43,470 bases of DNA from Mediannikoviicoccus sp037890055. GTDB taxonomy: Bacteria > Bacillota > Clostridia > Tissierellales > Peptoniphilaceae. Location of the stretch: assembly GCA_037890055.1 (NCBI GenBank), contig JBBKBD010000018.1; one strand, written 5' to 3'. Below, piece by piece: positions 43,201 to 43,470 of the stretch. A program made the position numbers and the translations under genes. Position 1 is the stretch's first letter, and every line of letters begins with the position of its first letter. The notes under the pieces are model-generated. The model saw nothing but the letters and a program-made list of their open reading frames with translations, made no database searches and had not been told where the DNA came from.

Positions 43201-43432
43201 GAAGTTTAATGATGCAAATGAAATATTCTTAGCAAATGGAGAACAATGGATGGATGCACTTGTAATAGGACCAGTAGGCGGTATATTAAATATGCCAATC
43301 CTATTGACACCAGCAAACAGCACACCAAAATCACTAAAAGACTATATTGCAAAATCAAAGATTGAAAAGGTAACTGCAATCGGCGGTAGAAGTATGGTGA
43401 GTGATAAAGTTCTAAGTGAGCTAGGTAAGTAA
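37247..43432 (+). CDS. Giant CWB2-anchored surface protein with Rib and YVNP-type repeats
   Basis: A 2061-residue exported protein. Signal peptide 1-26 (TANA/QEE); unique N-terminal region ~27-345; one Listeria-Bacteroides repeat ~347-424 (VTFDANGGKF ... FKGWATD ... FYAIW); a long Rib-type domain ~440-555 like that of the upstream giant; then MucBP-like units (IKIVYVDQDGNEIDKKYQIAG) and about ten modules of ~75-95 residues with YVKVTF, YYVNP or YWVNP, and W..Y..QY (to ~1745). Residues ~1765-2061 hold three CWB2 repeats (IIVGGNSSVSEAV, TIAGGYSTVSRSL, TAIGGRSMVSDKV with R-x-ET-A motifs), the wall anchor. Modules share stretches of near-identical DNA. The ATG follows AGAGGA inside the end of the small gene. 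An adhesin or S-layer-associated protein is likely. Confidence 0.9.
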   Translation: MTKRVTSLVLAIVMLLQIIVPQTANAQEEVKTPSDNLVTVGMINGDSYDSKLMLELNRLTAKNRKKRSAEQGTSLFGYFEDGQEPEGEDKLKYHGEVKAELSVKGLDGKDFQWKEVFGTEEVHLRFIQINDETGVETGTERVLNVSKQDTYTWTDGEGNPAELPLFDNNLDPLTYEVKLDEEVSDKVKLLTARLTATKDASPTFERPDADGRIKFHLTLEIGLQQVASSKFVSEWHTAVEESARPQIQGTMTGSMDTGKSKTISLNLPTKDGDEVIVRTASRRDKNKLLPELLFKTPKVKLDETNANGLTFDTTNKTVISGGHKFKYDFKYDVINGGKLTMTEIIPVTFDANGGKFASLDPTAEQKIVKEVDYDGTLTDKAETPTKPGKAFKGWATDKNGTTPATDSDFANLTAAKTFYAIWADEDIQADPLEVAESLGTFPRNPNKPPSFTNDFVPTFDKLKAKVKVKDVNGDFAKLPDDVTFTIIGDKDKKTGEIKEYTEDSIDLKNFLYDKVKENNKDEVSRTETVKAKIKYSDGTTREIDIPIKVLKNIYRGSDQGGKLPYIPDNYVKVTIDPTDKAEDKRKTYYYVNPAAKVNVPITNPVSKGKDKFSKWTMKADSAPGDGTDYATDKRHKFEEASTITAQYGNGTIKIVYVDQDGNEIDKKYQIAGQDYPSEKTGGLGGEGNALDFETTGPDFKGYIYSSRDSIKGKYYKDPADPDNLDVVKYSYFKKVTAKEPTNKNVYFPVIFDANGGEFKSDTVTQKTVYVYFDGNDATVEKVTFKEVKDEFEKAYSNPTKDGFDFKEWQNAKTNGTKPADDYEIQFKGWDWDADPDNGYVPETFYAHYEQASALVKYLDLDGKPIADDFKIDGVEYPTEKEGKLGDVIASDVFTKDTAPKLIGYKFNRIEINPVNSKYSLDNKGTIKIYYEKLPDVIPEKDGSGKKNEKPDGYVEVKFLADDNTHTGNDARGTLTGTTKYYVNPKVGKTNADITEPTIKAKTGFEVANPKWNPDFVAATEIKADATYTAQYTEGKDVIPVQDPTNPPEKPNGYVTVKFDLDGKGTTSDTKEFYVNPNKEVKITAPTVTGIGDYKQKAGDDAWNPTFVAKAKYTKDKTFVAQYTFDKDIVPQGPGEDKPVVPKNYVKVTFKKGNHGVISSEETTIYWVNPDKEVDLKDKAPTVVANAEYKHNGWDKELKAQFKEKTDITAKYLKKVLENQPTEDANKYVKVDFVAKDHGKIKNGETAVYWVLQDETVELKGPAVEANENYVFKEWKDPIQTKYSQETTHNAVFVYTGDNVVPQKPGEKKPDVPENFVQVVFDKGTNGDFDADATITFWVNPEKQVTVTAPTVTANDDYKHVAWTYKLKADDAIDKEASTLESVTDTFTAEKTTITAKYLKKVEETDPKDTTNYVKVTFKSETNGKLADGNTEKSYWVLKDTPVSLTEPNVTANEGWKFIKYDPAVKDSYSKDTEHKAQYKEIIVTKDPKDKDYVKVTFDPAKQGTIKTGSNAEVWVLKDETVDPAEITPKLDVKAGYAFKEWTPAVKDKYDDDEKHVASYTYNGDNVVSQKPGEGKPNVPDNFVKVTFKKGDHGVISSEETTIYWVNPEVEVTLTAPKVTANDDYKHVAWTYDDKETSGDNALTTVEDKFANETTITAKYLKKVLDTEPTEDVDEYVKVIFKADDDKQKPARGTLEGTTTYWVLRNTKVNVPAPSVKPDKNHEFTGWDPLVKTIYDTETTHIAQYKEKEKDIIVVPGPSDEKDPNKPDGGRISGKDRTETAIEISRKYFGQANTVIVVDRKDFPDAMTASVLSKLLNAPILLTETNKLDPRVAYEIQRLGARDVIIVGGNSSVSEAVKKELAKFDKDTVERIYGRDRYETSAQVARRVVGITGKLGHAVVASGEVFADALTVAPYAAREGYPILLVKRNSVPPTINRAINDLSINKVTIAGGYSTVSRSLESSLPTVVERLSGPTRYETAIDIVNKKFNDANEIFLANGEQWMDALVIGPVGGILNMPILLTPANSTPKSLKDYIAKSKIEKVTAIGGRSMVSDKVLSELGK
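40678..40755 (+). repeat. Intragenic repeat copy 1 in second giant gene
   Basis: 78 bp matching 41992-42069 at 76 positions; encodes VKVTFKKGNHGVISSEET. Confidence 0.9.
41992..42069 (+). repeat. Intragenic repeat copy 2 in second giant gene
   Basis: Second copy, 1314 bp (438 codons, in frame) downstream of copy 1; the flanking modules are also alike. Confidence 0.9.
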
Positions 43433-43443
43433 AAAAAGGAAAA

Positions 43444-43470
43444 AGAGCTTGAGGGAGACCTCAAAGCTCT
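43444..43470 (+). terminator. Terminator after second giant protein, at window edge
   Basis: Arms AGAGCTTGAGG (43444-43454) and CCTCAAAGCTCT (43459-43470), loop GAGA, one bulged A; any T-run lies beyond the window. Confidence 0.7.

Noticed and set aside
1..43470. tRNA, rRNA or intact prophage genes
   Set aside because: I saw no cloverleaf with a CCA-type end, no rRNA sequence and no structural phage genes on either strand; small RNAs could be missed by eye.

Overview
This window looks like chromosomal DNA from a low-G+C, anaerobic Gram-positive bacterium. The short AGGAGG-type ribosome binding sites, frequent TTG starts, CWB2 (cell wall binding repeat 2) surface proteins, HemZ, flavodoxin and H2O-forming NADH oxidase suggest a Tissierellia/Peptoniphilaceae member (Peptoniphilus or a relative). 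That placement is inference; no rRNA or other marker here proves it.

Layout. 1-913 (-) is a GH25 muramidase cut by the window edge. 1302-5908 (+) holds MarR regulator, FtsH protease, hotdog thioesterase and an ABC exporter. 6218-7576 is a sodium-coupled NSS transporter, convergent with a DUF1294-EamA pair (7600-8736, -). 8804-12485 (+) is a tight operon: tag, glycerophosphodiester phosphodiesterase, DEAD-box helicase, rsuA. A YafQ/DinJ-type toxin-antitoxin pair (-) follows, then hemZ with an SRPBCC protein. 15263-16837 is a secreted CWB2-SH3b-3D wall protein behind an array of WalR-like boxes. 16886-17609 is an IS200-type insertion with a structured 3' tail. A Fur-boxed DUF3793-flavodoxin pair (-), mnmH with an apparent ATT start (-), a MacB-type ABC ATPase with a giant coiled-coil permease (+), and an iron alcohol dehydrogenase (-) come next. 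25678-27217 has dispersed direct and inverted repeats around a lone radical SAM gene. nox (-) precedes the last 14 kb, which is almost entirely two giant secreted repeat proteins (2465 and 2061 residues) and one small membrane protein gene.

How it fits together. The main theme is the cell envelope: a muramidase, a 3D-domain hydrolase, two giant Rib/MucBP/Listeria-Bacteroides-repeat surface proteins (only the second with a CWB2 anchor), and several exporters. Secondary themes are oxygen and iron stress (nox, Fur-controlled flavodoxin), RNA modification (rsuA, mnmH) and mobile or selfish DNA (IS200 element, toxin-antitoxin pair, intergenic repeats).

Most interesting points: WalR-like TGTAAY-N5-TGTAAC arrays ahead of the 3D-domain gene; the missing canonical start of mnmH; a Fur box tying DUF3793 to flavodoxin; an omega-RNA-like tail on a tnpA-only element; inverted 61-bp repeats around the radical SAM gene; and the two-giant-adhesin locus with a translationally coupled small membrane protein.
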